A stretch of DNA of 64,000 nt from NCBI RefSeq assembly GCF_024362695.1, contig NC_065415.1:7047438-7111437 (forward strand), written 5' to 3'. Each line of letters begins with the position of its first letter. Within the stretch, counting starts at the first letter, position 1. A program made the translations under genes and the position numbers. Below are positions 12,893 to 24,439 of the stretch, piece after piece. The notes under the pieces were generated by a model. It was given only the letters and a program-made list of their open reading frames with translations, searched no databases and was not told the origin of the DNA. This DNA is from Pectinophora gossypiella. Lineage: Eukaryota > Arthropoda > Insecta > Lepidoptera > Gelechiidae.

Positions 12893-13202
12893 GGCCCCGA
12901 TTCCTGCAGACACCTCCTAATTTTATTTTAAGTTATACCTGTCATTTTCTTATCCGCCTAAAAGGAAAGGGACGGAATTACCCGAGCGAATCAAAAAAGT
13001 ATCTCGCTGGTATGCAAACCGTTTGACGTGTGCTGTCTGTAATGTAATTTTTTTAGACGGTTGATTTAGATTTGTTATTAAAATTGACGTGTGTTCCATA
13101 AATATGCTTGTCGATTACCCGTCCCTTTCCTTTTCGGCGGATAAGAAAATGACAGATATAACTTAAAATAAAGTAAGATGGTTTTTACAGGAATTAGCAC
13201 CA
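12893..13202. mobile_element. MITE family P, copy 2
   Basis: This is the clearest copy of the family. The left arm ggccccgattcctgcagaca ... tgtcattttcttatccgcc ... aggaaagggacg is mirrored by a right arm with cgtccctttccttttcggcg ... aagaaaatgacagatataac ... caggaattagcacc. The inverted arms are about 80 bp in a 310 bp element with no ORF. Confidence 0.85.
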
Positions 13203-13659
13203 GTATGTAGTAGCTACATTAAAAAAAAATCATACATTTTGCAAGCGGAATTATTTTCGTATTCGCACCAAGAGGACGAGTCAGGTCAAAGTAATCGTGC
13301 ATGAAAAACGTGGAAGCAGTAAAATTTATCGTGTATAATTTTGTTTATACGAACTCTGAATACAAATAAGACATAACAAGGATAAAAGGAAAACGAAAGC
13401 GTAAAGTTTTGATGGCATTCCTTGCTTTGAGCTGAGAAGCTGCTGCAATAAATTATAGTCATGTTAGATACAAATTAAAAATATACCTAGTATAGAAGTG
13501 TTATTCTTTTAGATAGTTCGAGAGATAAATCAATCAAGTTGAAGGAACTGCCAATAAAAAGGGTAGGCGTTGCGCCTTTTTGACCGTTAAGTACATAAAA
13601 ACCAATCGTCTATCTAGAGCTTATCCAGTACTTAGTACAGTTCTTCTTGTTTCTTAATG

Positions 13660-13732
13660 TCTCTCGGCAATTTCCATATTCATCAGCGCTTATCGCTATC
13701 GACTCACTAGGGTCGATTAATTCTTTCAAATA
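13660..13732. repeat. short dispersed repeat around cactagggtcgattaattc
   Basis: It shares tcagcgcttatcgctatcga, cactagggtcgattaattct and aaatat-atc with 23460-23516. It abuts the S1-type head at 13733-13876, so it may be the tail of the same composite SINE. Confidence 0.5.
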
Positions 13733-13876
13733 TTATCAGGTGATTCACGGCTGAAAAGTCCTTACCATACAAAGGACAGTCTCACAAAGTGATTTCGACA
13801 ATGTCCCCATCGGGAATCGAACCCGGACCTCCAGATCGTGAGCCTAACGCTCTAACCACTAGACCACGGAGGCTGT
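13733..13876 (-). repeat. SINE S1-type head and proximal body
   Basis: The reverse complement starts gcctccgtggtctagtggtt, continues with agagcgttaggctcacgatc and a B box ggttcgattcccgatgggga, then cgaaatcactttgtgagact. The head is nearly intact, and the body joins the repeat at 13660-13732. Confidence 0.75.
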
Positions 13877-14685
13877 GGCTTCCCTTTTATGATGTGTTTA
13901 TTAAATTCGTCGTGTCTTATTAAATGTCCAATAGTGTCACAGATTCTACACAGAATTAATTATAGACTTGTGAAGTAGTTCCATTTAAATACGTGGACTC
14001 ATTCGTGACTATATTTTATTAATAATTATTATAAGTATGTTTGTGGTCGCGCAACCATGGCGGCTCCACCATAGGCATAATGTCCTAATGAGATGACTCT
14101 AAAACACCGTATATAGTCCCACCACACAAAAATACACATAACCGACTTTATAATTAGAATTATTTTCGTTTATTTATGTTTGTGCTAGTAACCTTAAATG
14201 GGAAGTCATAAATTAATTCTACGTATACATGTAATCAAGGAAACCCTATATTTTCCTTTAGCGATTACGACAAACCGTGTCCCAATAAATAACGTACGCA
14301 ATAGGTAAAATACAGTAGGTATTACTAATGTATCACCTATTTTTTCTTAGGGGTTGAGCCTGCTATAAAAGAGGAGAGATCGTTGCCCGTGATTTAAAGC
14401 ACCCGTGGACCCGGCATTTTTTAAGGCTTTATTCGCTGTTGTACGGATGTCATAATAAATTATGTTTCGAATTACTCATCGAACGAATATTGAGTTATCT
14501 GGAATTCTGTGACTTTTCTAATCTTATTTTTTAAGTATAGCAGCGTTGTGGGATACTAATGACTAAGTTTATCATTGGTGAGTATTAAGATGGAAATAAA
14601 GATTTCTTCACACATCTTTATGGAACACCACATGTACGAATGCACGTTTTAATTTTGTTGTGACGAGTGCTTCATCATTTATTGA

Positions 14686-15375
14686 TTTGTTCTACCAAAC
14701 GTAAAGAAAGTAAATAATAACATTAAAATTAACGACGAGAAACTAGATTTTGTTGAACACACAGTTTTCTTAGGAATTACTGTAGATTCAAAACTTCAAT
14801 GGGGCCCACATATTGTATCACTAGCGGGCAAGCGAAGTTCAGCAGCATATGCCGTCAGAAGGATCCGACAACTCACAGATGTACCCACTGCTAGACTTGT
14901 CTACTTCAGCTACTTCCACAGCATAATGTCTTACGGTATTTTGCTGTGGGGTCGAGCCGCTGATGTAGAAACTATTTTCATCATTCAAAAAAGAGCAGTT
15001 CGCGCTATTTATAAGCTGCGTTGTCGGGACTCTTTGAGGGAGCTGTTTAAAGAAATAAATATACTGACGGTCGCAAGTCAATATATATATGAAAACATTA
15101 TGTATGTACGTAAAAATGTATCTCTCCTTCCGAGAAACTGTGAAAGGCATACTTACAATACAAGAAATAAACATAAAATTGCTATTAAAAATTCTAGATT
15201 AAGTAAATTAAATTCATCTTTTTTGGGGTTATGTATACGTTTTTACAATAAAATACCAGATAATATTTTAAATTTGTCAGAAAATAAATTTAAAGCTCAT
15301 GTGAAGCTTACTTTATGTAAAAAAGCTTATTATAAGATTAATGACTACCTAAATGATAAAAATGTCTGGTATTGA
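14686..15375 (+). pseudogene. non-LTR retrotransposon reverse transcriptase, C-terminal remnant
   Basis: An open frame of about 229 codons lacks its own start and is preceded in frame by stops at 14650 and 14683. It shows the end of a reverse transcriptase as in jockey-like LINEs: a FLGITVDSKLQWGPHI block at residues 26-41, then SYGILLWG and IQKRAVRAIYKL, and a basic C-terminus ending at a TGA. The catalytic YxDD part and the endonuclease are absent, so this is a 5'-truncated insertion, not a host gene. The C-terminal frame is undamaged, so the insertion is fairly young. It is followed by its 3' UTR. Confidence 0.85.
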
Positions 15376-15578
15376 ATGTGTTCCTCTAGTTATTAAATAA
15401 CTTGTAATGTATATCCTCATTGGTTTTTAAAAGATGTGTTGCTGTTGCAGTTTCTTGTCATTTCTTCTCCTCAGCCATAACACCTTGCGAAATGACGTAA
15501 ATTCAAAAATGTTACATTGACCTTCAACAAGTTTATCCATGATAATTACGTTGAATAAATGATTTCTGATTTTTGTAA
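15376..15578 (+). mobile_element. 3' UTR of the LINE remnant
   Basis: It follows the ORF stop directly, contains cttctcctcagccataacac and ends near a ttgaataaatgattt (AATAAA) signal. A piece of the same tail, cttctcctcagccataac, is present in reverse orientation at about 17295-17330. Confidence 0.65.
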
Positions 15579-15662
15579 TATTATAAGATCACTATCTTCT
15601 TCTATCGTGTGAGTTAGGCGGTGGATGACCAATCTCAAGAACCATTTCTATCTTTCTTTGAT

Positions 15663-15814
15663 ATGTCCGACCGGGATTCGAACCCGGTTCCGTTCAATGA
15701 ATCCACGGAGGCTCCTGCGACGGCGACGGAAAATTCCGCTTAATATCAACTCACAATCATGGTCTGAATTATCCCCCTCAATATTTGTTACGATGTTACT
15801 AACACCCTGTATAA
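15663..15814 (-). repeat. tRNA-like SINE head fused to a foldback right arm
   Basis: 15663-15714 is a minus-strand tRNA-like head (B-box complement gggattcgaacccgg, then ccacggaggctcc). 15715-15814 is a foldback arm running from tccgtcgc-type sequence to cgatgttactaacaccctgt. The two abut without spacer, showing insertion of one repeat at the edge of the other. Confidence 0.7.
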
Positions 15815-16962
15815 TAATGTAGGTAGTCTACCATGTTGGAGACGACATAAACATTTCGTCGGTTTTCACGACTTGCCTGCCGACAATTATTTTGTTTTTT
15901 CTCTGCTCCCAGTCCAGCTTATTTCCATATCGATCGCTCACTTTGTGAAAAGTAGATTTTTCAGTTTCTAGCCTTAAAGCGAGGATTTCTTCTTATCTCT
16001 CCGAGTTAGCTCTCTACATTTTCCTGTTCCCTTTGTTTTCAGCATCACCCTTGACTGTAACCAAATCGTTGCCAATCCCAATCGTATTATTTCCAAATGA
16101 AATTTTCCTCCAATCCAATAACTTTGACTTCTCATAAATTTCATCTGGCGGGAAAACGTATAATGATATTATATCTGTGTAAGTATCTTCCGTTTTTCCC
16201 ATTGTTTTCTACAATATAGGCAATAAATATAATGTATTATTCGCGCTTTTTCCATAGGTTTTTACTACCCACCTGTCAAGTCAGGCGATCTGAACAAAAA
16301 CTTTCGACATGGTATAGGAACCGGAAAATAATTCCTTACTTATTTCAATAAAATAATAATCCCAATAAAACTCGGTAAGGAAAAACTACAACAGACAAAA
16401 ATCGTAACTCCTATATGTGTTAACTAGACCGTGTCAAATGTTGTTTTCGTCGACAAACTTGTAAGTCGGATGCGACTCGCTAATTCGACCGTGTAGCATA
16501 GAGAATAAGCTGACCACGCTTTGGGGAAAGTCGAGAAGTTTTCCTTTATTGCCTTGTTATATAGATAAAAGTCGTCGATAAGGGACTTAGTGGCTGCAAG
16601 TACACGAATGATTGCCGATTAAATGGACGTTAGTGGCAGTTTTACTGAATGCGTTAACTTTCTTTATGCTGCACTTTTCTTTAATGGCTATAATGATGTT
16701 TCTACTAACTTTAGCGATGTTGTTGAGCAATTGCATTTATATATTTTTATATATTCATAATAAGCCTATTATGTCGCACTGCTGGGCACAGGCCTCCTTC
16801 CAATCAACTGGAAATGCCCTTGTTGCCCGTGTTGTGTTTATCTACACTTATAATATAAAGAGGTAAAGTTTATATTTTTGTTTGTATGAAGTAATGTCTG
16901 AAATGACTGAACCGATTTCATAAATACGTTCACCAGAAGATAGCTACATTATTTCTTACTGT
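15815..16962. other. intergenic stretch, unassigned small ORF
   Basis: A minus-strand ORF of 62 codons (16014-16202) has balanced composition, but I recognise no family and see no splice context. 16764-16806 is a minus-strand S1b tail scrap (cgcactgctgggcacaggcc). Otherwise nothing is seen. Confidence 0.35.
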
Positions 16963-17076
16963 TTGTGATTTTACAGTATATAAATATAAATATGAGTGCT
17001 TTACGGAAGAAAGTGTTCTTCCGTTATCAAATATAATCTACCTAAAGCACTCATATTTATATATTGTAAAATCAGA
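16963..17076. repeat. short foldback, about 31-37 bp arms
   Basis: gattttacagtatataaata...atgagtgcttta is mirrored by taaagcactcat...tatattgtaaaatc around a loop of about 40 bp. It is a MITE-like or hairpin sequence with no ORF. Confidence 0.65.
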
Positions 17077-19704
17077 GTATTGTAGGCTAGTGAGCCTGGT
17101 GGTAATAAGATTCCATCTTTTTTAGTTTGATACGTTTTTATATCAGTGGAAATTGATGATAATAATTCTAATGGCAATTAGGAAAACCAATAACGTCTTG
17201 TAAATCAAATTAAGTTATAAAATGATTATTTTTAAAGTACCAGAGAACTATTATTGGTAGTATTCTAATCCTATCTCGTACTACCGCTGCGGAACATGTT
17301 ATGGCTGAGGAGAAGAAGTTGGCAAATGAATCGTAGACTATTATGACATCCTCAATGTTATCTGGAAACATTATATAAAGTACTCATGAGACAGTATAAA
17401 GGCCTTGGAAGTAATAAACTGAGTCTCGCTTGTCAAACACTTAAAACATTGAAGATACCGAGAAGTTTATCGTCAACATGTTTATTACAAAAGTCTAGCC
17501 GCAGTTCTTTTATATTTTTGTGGGACACAGTAATGAAAACGTGAACATACATACGAATATTCAAAAGAGGGAAAAGAATAATAACTTTTCAGTGTAACCT
17601 CCGCGGGGTTTCCTTGCCCTCTTTACGAGGTCTTGGCGTCACAGCCAAGTTCATCCAGCCAAATACAAGTGCCCCATATCTGGTTTTACGTATACGTAAT
17701 GTCAAGTACGAACACGCCTACACTCTGCTACTTCTGGAACTTTGGACTAGTCCGTATTAAGCCTTCGATTGCAATTTGCGTTGCGTGATTTACGATTTGG
17801 CAGCCTTTATAGCTCTTCTCTGCTTAAGTGTTTTTACTTTAATGAAATGCGCTACCTACTTTCGAAGAATCTCAATATATTTCTCAAATATGAACACATT
17901 GAGGGGTTAAAATCAAAATAGAAAACGGTCACAGTAATTTCTTTGTTCTAGTTACTGCAACAATGAAAGACTTGTAAGATGTTTCGTCGAAAATTTCAAA
18001 TACTTAAGTAGATAATTCAAAACAAAATAAGAACATGGAGTCTTACTGGTATTTCGTGCTGTGACTCTTCTCAAGATTCGCGATTTTGAAATGAAAAATT
18101 GAAACTATTTACTGTTCTCGAAGAGCTAGGTTTTGTAACAATAGTTATTTTCGGCGTTAAGCAATAGCTTAAGGAATCCAACAAAAACGAACCTGCGATC
18201 TTAGAATGCGAGTTACGCGTCTGCCTCAGGGACATCACGATTCTTGCAGCTTCTTTTCCCCGGCTATACAGGTTATGAGAAGCTGCAGTAGTTTTAGGCG
18301 GATGAGACGTTCGTTATGTAAAAATTGACGATTCAAAGTGTAACTATGTTTCCTACTGAATATACCATAATAAAATGCTTTCTTATTTGCTTAACATTGT
18401 TTAAACACTAATCGCAAAAGCAATTAGATAAAATTGCTAAATGAAATGTGTATGCGCCCAGCAGGAGTCGTAGTCGTATGAGGCCAAAATTTAATATAAC
18501 AAGGCTTCCGGCTTGGCGCCGCCCGACGCATCGAACGACTTCGCAATTATCTTGACCTATTTTTGTTTCCCCAAAATATGTTTTATGGTAGTTTTTTAAG
18601 TATAGAACGCAATGCTTCATAATGTGTTATTATTTGTTTCATTGTTCTACAATTTAGTATTTAAATACCTCTGTACTTATTTAGTAATGCCTTCATTCTT
18701 TTTTTAGTTATTCCAAATTGTTTGGTAAACGCAGCCACTTCTAATGTCTTAGCAAAGTTGCAAATGAAAATTGAAAATTGAAATTAATGTTGTAAATGTG
18801 TCGATGTGTTGTGTGTCGATGGTTTTACCTAAATAAACTTTTTTATTATTATTAAATGATTATGAAAAGCGACAGTCAGATAATCGAATAAAATGTATGG
18901 GACTGATGTGTCACTTTTAAGTTCATTTCATACATTTTAATTTAGATTTATTCGCGTAGTCGTTTGCAACTTGGTTATCCTCTGATATTCGTTCTAAGAT
19001 ATAAAAGATGCACCACATAAATGGACTGACGAACCCTACTAATATGGAAAGGAACAATCACATAATGCGAGTTGCTGTCGTAACATGAAAGAATCTCCAG
19101 ATTTTAAAATAGAGGTACAAAACTCGAAAAGAACTGATGAATAAAACTAAAAAATACTTTATGATGCCATATTCTAAAAGTTCGAGCACATTGCAAAGTT
19201 TCGGAAATTACGACGTGCAATGCATTTCGACACATTGAGTTTCATAGTTTGCTTTTTGATGTGAAGAGATTTTTCTAAACATTCAAGCGCAACGTGTACC
19301 GAATCAAAGATGCAACGTCAATTAACTATTATTTCTGTGTTATGTTACCGTATAGTATGTCTAGTATGAACCAAAACTAATACTAACTTTATAAATTAAT
19401 TATACACAAACTCATGTACTTTATAATCTCTATTGAGGTAGAAATTCGAGCCACAGTGATTAGATGTAATAGAATTTGCAGACCTGACAGATTATTATAC
19501 TAGGTATTAAGTATATTTTAGTTTTTTTTTTTACTAATTAATTCAATTTTTTCAAAGCTTTTTCTTTGCAATGGTCACATATAGGTTGGTATGAGTTACC
19601 TTCACTAAGATTTTTTAGATCATTACGTTAGTAAGTACATTTAGATACAAGTACACTAAAAGTTAGTTGGGGTGACATTCAAAAGACTTAGAGTAAATAT
19701 GTGT
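17077..19704. other. intergenic stretch with LINE-tail fragments
   Basis: It holds a reverse LINE 3' UTR scrap (about 17295-17330), a LINE-type tail at 18255-18345 (gctgcagtagttttaggcgg then aattgacgattcaaagtgta), and at about 18740-18860 a probable retrotransposon 3' end with aataaact and a poly(T/ATT) run. No gene is supported. Confidence 0.4.
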
Positions 19705-20046
19705 CATCATCTCCCTAGCATTATCCCATTTTTCACAAGGTCCGCTTACCTAACCCGAAGATTAGAAAGGTCCAGTTTTTTTCCAGAAACGACTGCCTGT
19801 CTGACTTTCCAACCCGCGAAGGGAAAATCAGCCCAATATAGGTTAGGTCACAGACTTCTGAAATGCGTTTCTCGGGAATGTGGGTTCCCTCACGATATTT
19901 TCTTTCACCGCTGAGCATGTGACAATAATTTATGATCCAAACATGAATTCGAAAACAAATTCGACAATCATTGGTTTAGACCGGGATTCGTACCTGCGAC
20001 ATCAAAGTGAGACTCAACCGTTCTACCAACTGTGCTACCACGGTTA
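19705..20046 (-). repeat. SINE S2, full-length copy
   Basis: The reverse complement begins ccgtggtagcacagttggta and reaches a B-box-like aggtacgaatcccggtc, as in a tRNA-derived promoter. The body includes ctcagcggtgaaa, tttcccttcgcgggtt and ggttaggtaag, with a gatgatga tail. The copy at 26521-26857 matches along its full length. Confidence 0.8.
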
Positions 20047-20079
20047 TAGAGTAGAGTAGATTTGGTGTATATATTATCT

Positions 20080-20900
20080 AGACACGCGGTCGCGTGTCAA
20101 GCCAAGTTCAAGGAACAGAACTGGCGAGCCGCACCGTGTGTAATATTACACGAACCACTTGGAGCCACTTTTGACCCCCTCATAAATCAAAAACTATTTC
20201 ACATAAACGTATCAAATTTGGCTTATATATTGAGACTAATGAGATACATAATGTGTTCTAAATTTCATAAGCTTATCTCAAACGGTTATTTAGATATTAA
20301 TGTCCAAAAATCCTCATTTTTATCATTGACTGACTGACTGACCTATAGATCAAAATTCTAACCCAGTTCCAGATGACCTAGAGAGTTAAAATTTGGCATG
20401 CAGATAGGTAGTTAGATGAATACAAAGGAAAAAATATAAAACTGACAATTTTTAAATATTTAGATTCTATTATGAACGCTTAACTAAAATACTTGAAATG
20501 ATGTCTCAGTAAAGTCTGTACGTATACAAATACACTGGTTTTTGTTGTAGTCAAAAATACTTAGAAGTTTTGATTTTATAGGCACTCAAAGTTTCGAAAA
20601 AAACTGAGTCCCGCTAACAGTCACGTGACCGCTTGTGACGTCACAACGCGCCGCGCGGGCCGCGGCCCGCATAGTAGGTATTTCGCCAGCAGTTATAGTA
20701 GTAGCTTGCGCAGTATTTTGTTGTTTTCGTCCTAATAATAGTAAATATTATTCGATTAATAAAATGGATAAAGGATTCGAAAAAGGGCAATCGGATAATC
20801 TACCTGAATTACCTATATGGATGAATGGTTGCGCATTATTTGTCAACAAATAGTGATTTTGTTGCCGCCGAAACGCGAGGAATAAAAATGCAGTTGTGAG
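20080..20900 (+). mobile_element. degenerate transposon with possible YqaJ-type ORF start
   Basis: A gactgactgactgacc stretch, an aaaatttggcatgcag phrase shared with the Helitron at 47134-48821, and a GC-rich gcgccgcgcgggccgcgg block mark this as repeat-derived. At 20764 a short frame reads MDKGFEKGQSDNLPELPIW before stopping. From memory this resembles the start of YqaJ-domain proteins that are widespread in insect transposons. That link is weak and unverified. The CRE-like tgacgtcac at about 20636 lies just upstream. Confidence 0.4.
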
Positions 20901-21384
20901 AACTTTCCGTGCTACTACTTATGCTTAATAGTTTATTCTAAATTGTTTAATCAAATAAAAAATAGACACAGACAAGCGCCATCTAGCGCAAACCTATTGT
21001 AACAATTTAGTGGCTAGCTGGCTGCGTCCATATTTTTTATGATAGGAAATTGTAAAGTAGTAACCAAAAGAACCAACAGATGGCGCTGTTAACCAACGCC
21101 AAATAAATAGAGATACAAAATGGAGTAACGACGAAGGACGCATTTTATTTTCCCGCTCCCTAATAATTAGTATATTGAACAAAGTCATACCAAATCTATA
21201 ATCTATTTCTTCAGTAGGTGCCCAACTTATGTCATAATGGAAGAATGTAACTCAAATAGTAGAAGTTAACCTACCATCATTTTTTTTACGTTTAAGGCAA
21301 CAAATATGCACCTATTATAATTTTGTAGCTATTGGTATGTATGTATGTATATATAGGTAGGTACCGCTCTTCTTAGTAAATTTA
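20901..21384. other. intergenic stretch, nothing firm
   Basis: It contains gcgccatctagcgc and cagatggcgctg, resembling short phrases common in lepidopteran repeats, and an imperfect gtat microsatellite near 21336. No gene is seen. Confidence 0.35.
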
Positions 21385-21925
21385 AGAGCCCCCGCAAACT
21401 ACAGACTTTCTATCGGCCGATAGTTTGGTCGGGCTTATAATCAGTATGAAGATGTATGCAAGTCTGCATACTACAACGATTTGGTATCGGCCGATAAATA
21501 AGTTTGATGGGATACTCAACTGCGTTCAAACTGAACTATCAGCAAACTATCGGCCGACTGCTATATCAGTATCAGTATGGAGCTTCTTGCAAGCGCGCAC
21601 ACCGACCGATTGTTTAGTCGGCCAATGGTGCACTTCGCTCCGAGTTTTGGAGCCGGAAGGTCGTGCATTCTTTTTATTATGGCACTGTCTAGTAATTTTG
21701 AATGCATCGTGTAAAATTTTCCATTTAATAATCTATCACTGTAGATGGGATGCACCCAATACTCTCGGACTCTCTTCTTGATTTTTCTCCTCCGTTGTAT
21801 GAGAGCAATTATAATATTTCTGGACAATATTTTACTACGAGTAACTTTCATTATGCGACAGCTCTCTTCAACTGTAGCTTAAAAACTGAATATCGTCGGC
21901 CGACTGTTGCCTAGCTTAGGCATAT
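21385..21925 (-). mobile_element. PIF/Harbinger-like transposon remnant
   Basis: Copies of the palindrome atcggccgat occur at 21412-21423 and 21487, with related cggccgac motifs near 21553 and 21898, as repeated terminal or subterminal sites. The minus strand at 21851-21690 encodes RRRKIKKRVREYWVHPIYSD followed by R..NGKFYTM. In HARBI1-type nucleases the N-terminal region has a basic run followed by WVHPI and a G-F-T-L/M spacing. No DDE catalytic residues are present, so it is a non-autonomous or decayed copy. Confidence 0.5.
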
Positions 21926-22112
21926 CCGTTTTAGTGGGTAAGTATCTAGGTATACCTACTTACTTATTTACAATTAAGAGTAGGTACTTATATTCGGTTT
22001 ACATATTACTGGGATTAATTATTATTTTTATATTTAGCGCACATCAAATCAATAGTGTAAAATCATTATCTACTCATAAATAATGATAAAATAATACCTA
22101 AAAAAAGTAATG
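21926..22112. other. AT-rich spacer
   Basis: I see no feature between the Harbinger-like remnant and the long palindrome. Confidence 0.3.
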
Positions 22113-22657
22113 ATATCCAATCAAAAACATAAATGTGAAATGACAGCCAAGTTCAATACAATGATAAATGCTTGGTTGTTGACTTCAACGACAAAAGAAG
22201 TGAGATCTAAATGGGTGCCAAGTTCAATGGTCAGTCCTGAATTTATTTATAAGTAACAGTATAACATAAAATATCTTCTTATAACATAAGATAATGTATT
22301 GTAGCCTAAGCTCTATCTTGGCTAGTTTTTATAAACCTACCAAAGAATTATTATGTTCGATCGTTAGTTTCTACCAACAATCCGAATTTTCGGAATTATA
22401 AAATAAGAACCGAACTTGCGAAGGCTATAATTCATATATCAAAACTAGCCAAGACAGAGCTTAGGCTACAATACATTATCTTATATTATAAGAAGATATT
22501 TTATGTTATACTGTTACTTATAAATAAATTCAGGACTGACCATTGAACTTGGCACCCATTTAGATCTCACTTCTTTTGTCGTTGAAGTCAACAACCAAGC
22601 ATTTATCATTGTATTGAACTTGGCTGTCATTTCACATTTATGTTTTTGATTGGATAT
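22113..22657. repeat. near-perfect palindrome, 217 bp arms
   Basis: The left arm 22113-22329 and right arm 22441-22657 are reverse complements with about two mismatches found by eye (the agctctatcttgg/ccaagacagagct pair and the ataacataag/cttatattat pair). The loop is 111 bp. The arms have no ORF. Transcription through it would give a long hairpin RNA. Confidence 0.9.
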
Positions 22658-22731
22658 ATTTTACAAACCTGGATTCGACATTGATTCGGAGTATGAACTG
22701 TTTACTCATCTATTGACATTAATGGTACTGA

Positions 22732-23095
22732 TTCCAGTACACATCATATAATTTTATTTTAAGTTATACATCTGTCATTTTCTTATTCGCCGAAAAGGAA
22801 ACGGTACGGGTAGTCGACTGGCATAAAATTTATGGAACACACGTCAATTTTAGGCACAAACTTAAAATACACGCCCAAAATTTTATATTGGCCAATAACC
22901 CAACAGAATTAAGTTGACAGCACACGTGAAACGGGTTGCATAACACCGAGATGAATATAAAATTCGCCCGAGTTATTATTCATTTATTTTAAAATTAACA
23001 GTTGTCAATCTCCCATCCCTTTCCTTTTCAGTGGATAAGTAAATGACGGGTATAACTTACTATAAAATTAGGAGGTTTCTGCAGGAATCGGGGCC
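22732..23095. mobile_element. MITE family P, copy 3
   Basis: The left end tggtactgattccagtacac ... tgtcattttcttattcgccg and right end ccctttccttttcagtggat ... gcaggaatcggggcc are inverted. The interior includes ggcataaaatttatggaaca and acagaattaagttgacagc, which recur in the fragment at 33925-34080. No ORF. Confidence 0.85.
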
Positions 23096-23454
23096 AACAG
23101 AACATTAAGATGATTTGATGGGGTATACCTATTTAATTTAGGTAACGAACCCTGAATAAGGTATTTGTTTTGAACAAAGAGAAATTAACGTGTACTTATC
23201 AATTTAAGCGGAAAAGTAAACAGCACTTTGAGTAAGTAAACTGCAAGGGGGTCGTGCCAAAATGTTGCTTTAAGGAAATGTATTTATCCTCACTTAGTTA
23301 CTTAGGCTAGATTACTTCGTCTGTAGGTAAAAGTTATCCGCTCGCCTGGGTATTTTATCTTACAGAAATGCAGATAAAAACTGTGAAAATTGCATGCAAA
23401 TCCAAAAGTGGTTCTCGAGATTGATACCGATCCATCTGGCGTGGTCGACGATTT

Positions 23455-23590
23455 TCCACATTCAGCGCTAATCGCTATCGACCCACTAGGGTCGATTAAT
23501 TCTTTTAAATATAATCCTGAGCCGAGGTTCGCTCCCCATTGGTCCGCCCAAATAGTTAATGTCATTTCGGCAAATCTACAATAATTCATG
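23455..23590. repeat. dispersed repeat sharing cactagggtcgattaattc
   Basis: It matches 13660-13732 and continues past it with a gaggttcgctccccattgg phrase. The two opposing short ORFs here are repeat-encoded. Confidence 0.45.
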
Positions 23591-24439
23591 TCAAAAAAAC
23601 CTCGAAATTATATCAAACAGAATAGACCTTTTATACCAATGTATCGACATATTCTTGGAACGTTCAAAATTGGAACTATGATTTCTTTCAAAACGTGTTT
23701 CCAACTTCACCACTATCCTCAACTTGAGCGAATTTATCGATTCATTTATACGTAAAGTTTATGTTTGACGTTGGCGCTATCTAGGTACCAGTATGTGTTT
23801 TAATTGGGTACCAGTAACCATAAGCTCGGTAATAAATTATTAGTTACTATCTAGGATAGTAATACCGCAAATGAAGATGTGATTAAACCATAGAGGTTTG
23901 TCTCAGTAGAGAATTTAGTAGTCTTGTATAATCTATGACTAAATACATTAGGTTCAAAATTGCCGTGCAAAGTAAATTAAAAACATTGGTCGTGGGTAAT
24001 TTATTTTTTTACGAAATGTCAACGCATGGGATGACGTCACCTTGAAATATTAGCTGTCACTTTTGAGCATACGTTGTTTTGTTATACCATGAGTGTGGTA
24101 ATTACCGAAAGCCGTTCGCGCGGACAATCCTCGTGCGGTGCGACACCACGACATCGGTTTTGGTGAGAATAGCCTAAGCTTTAGAAATGACACTGATATT
24201 GTTATCGGAGCAAAGTTTCAAGCTGTTGCAAAAACCGCCGTACGTTCTTTTTCTAAAAGATACGGTACGTATTAATGAAGTACCATTTTTTTCCGGCCAA
24301 GTAGTTAATGCCATTTGCGGCAAATCTACAATAGGTAAATCACGTAAAATAAAGGTGAAGTATTTAGAAATCGATAAATCATTAATTCCCACGAAAAGCT
24401 TCCTGAGAACTACCAAGTGTTGAAATATCCTGCCGCTGC
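23591..24439. other. intergenic stretch, nothing firm
   Basis: A 78-codon plus ORF at 24187-24423 has no recognised family features. The sequence caaatctacaata near 24322 and 23571 recurs, hinting at shared repeat content. No gene is called. Confidence 0.3.

Noticed and set aside
14361..14375. gctataaaagaggag as a TATA box
   Set aside because: It is a good motif match, but no exon, ORF or conserved downstream sequence is attached. The nearest ORF is a truncated retrotransposon.
14839..15174. 111-codon minus-strand ORF
   Set aside because: It is antisense to the reverse transcriptase remnant and a shadow of it.
16612..16866. Hydrophobic 84-codon ORF as a membrane protein
   Set aside because: Its second half is translated from a reverse S1b SINE tail (16764-16806), and the hydrophobic part is typical of AT-rich chance ORFs.
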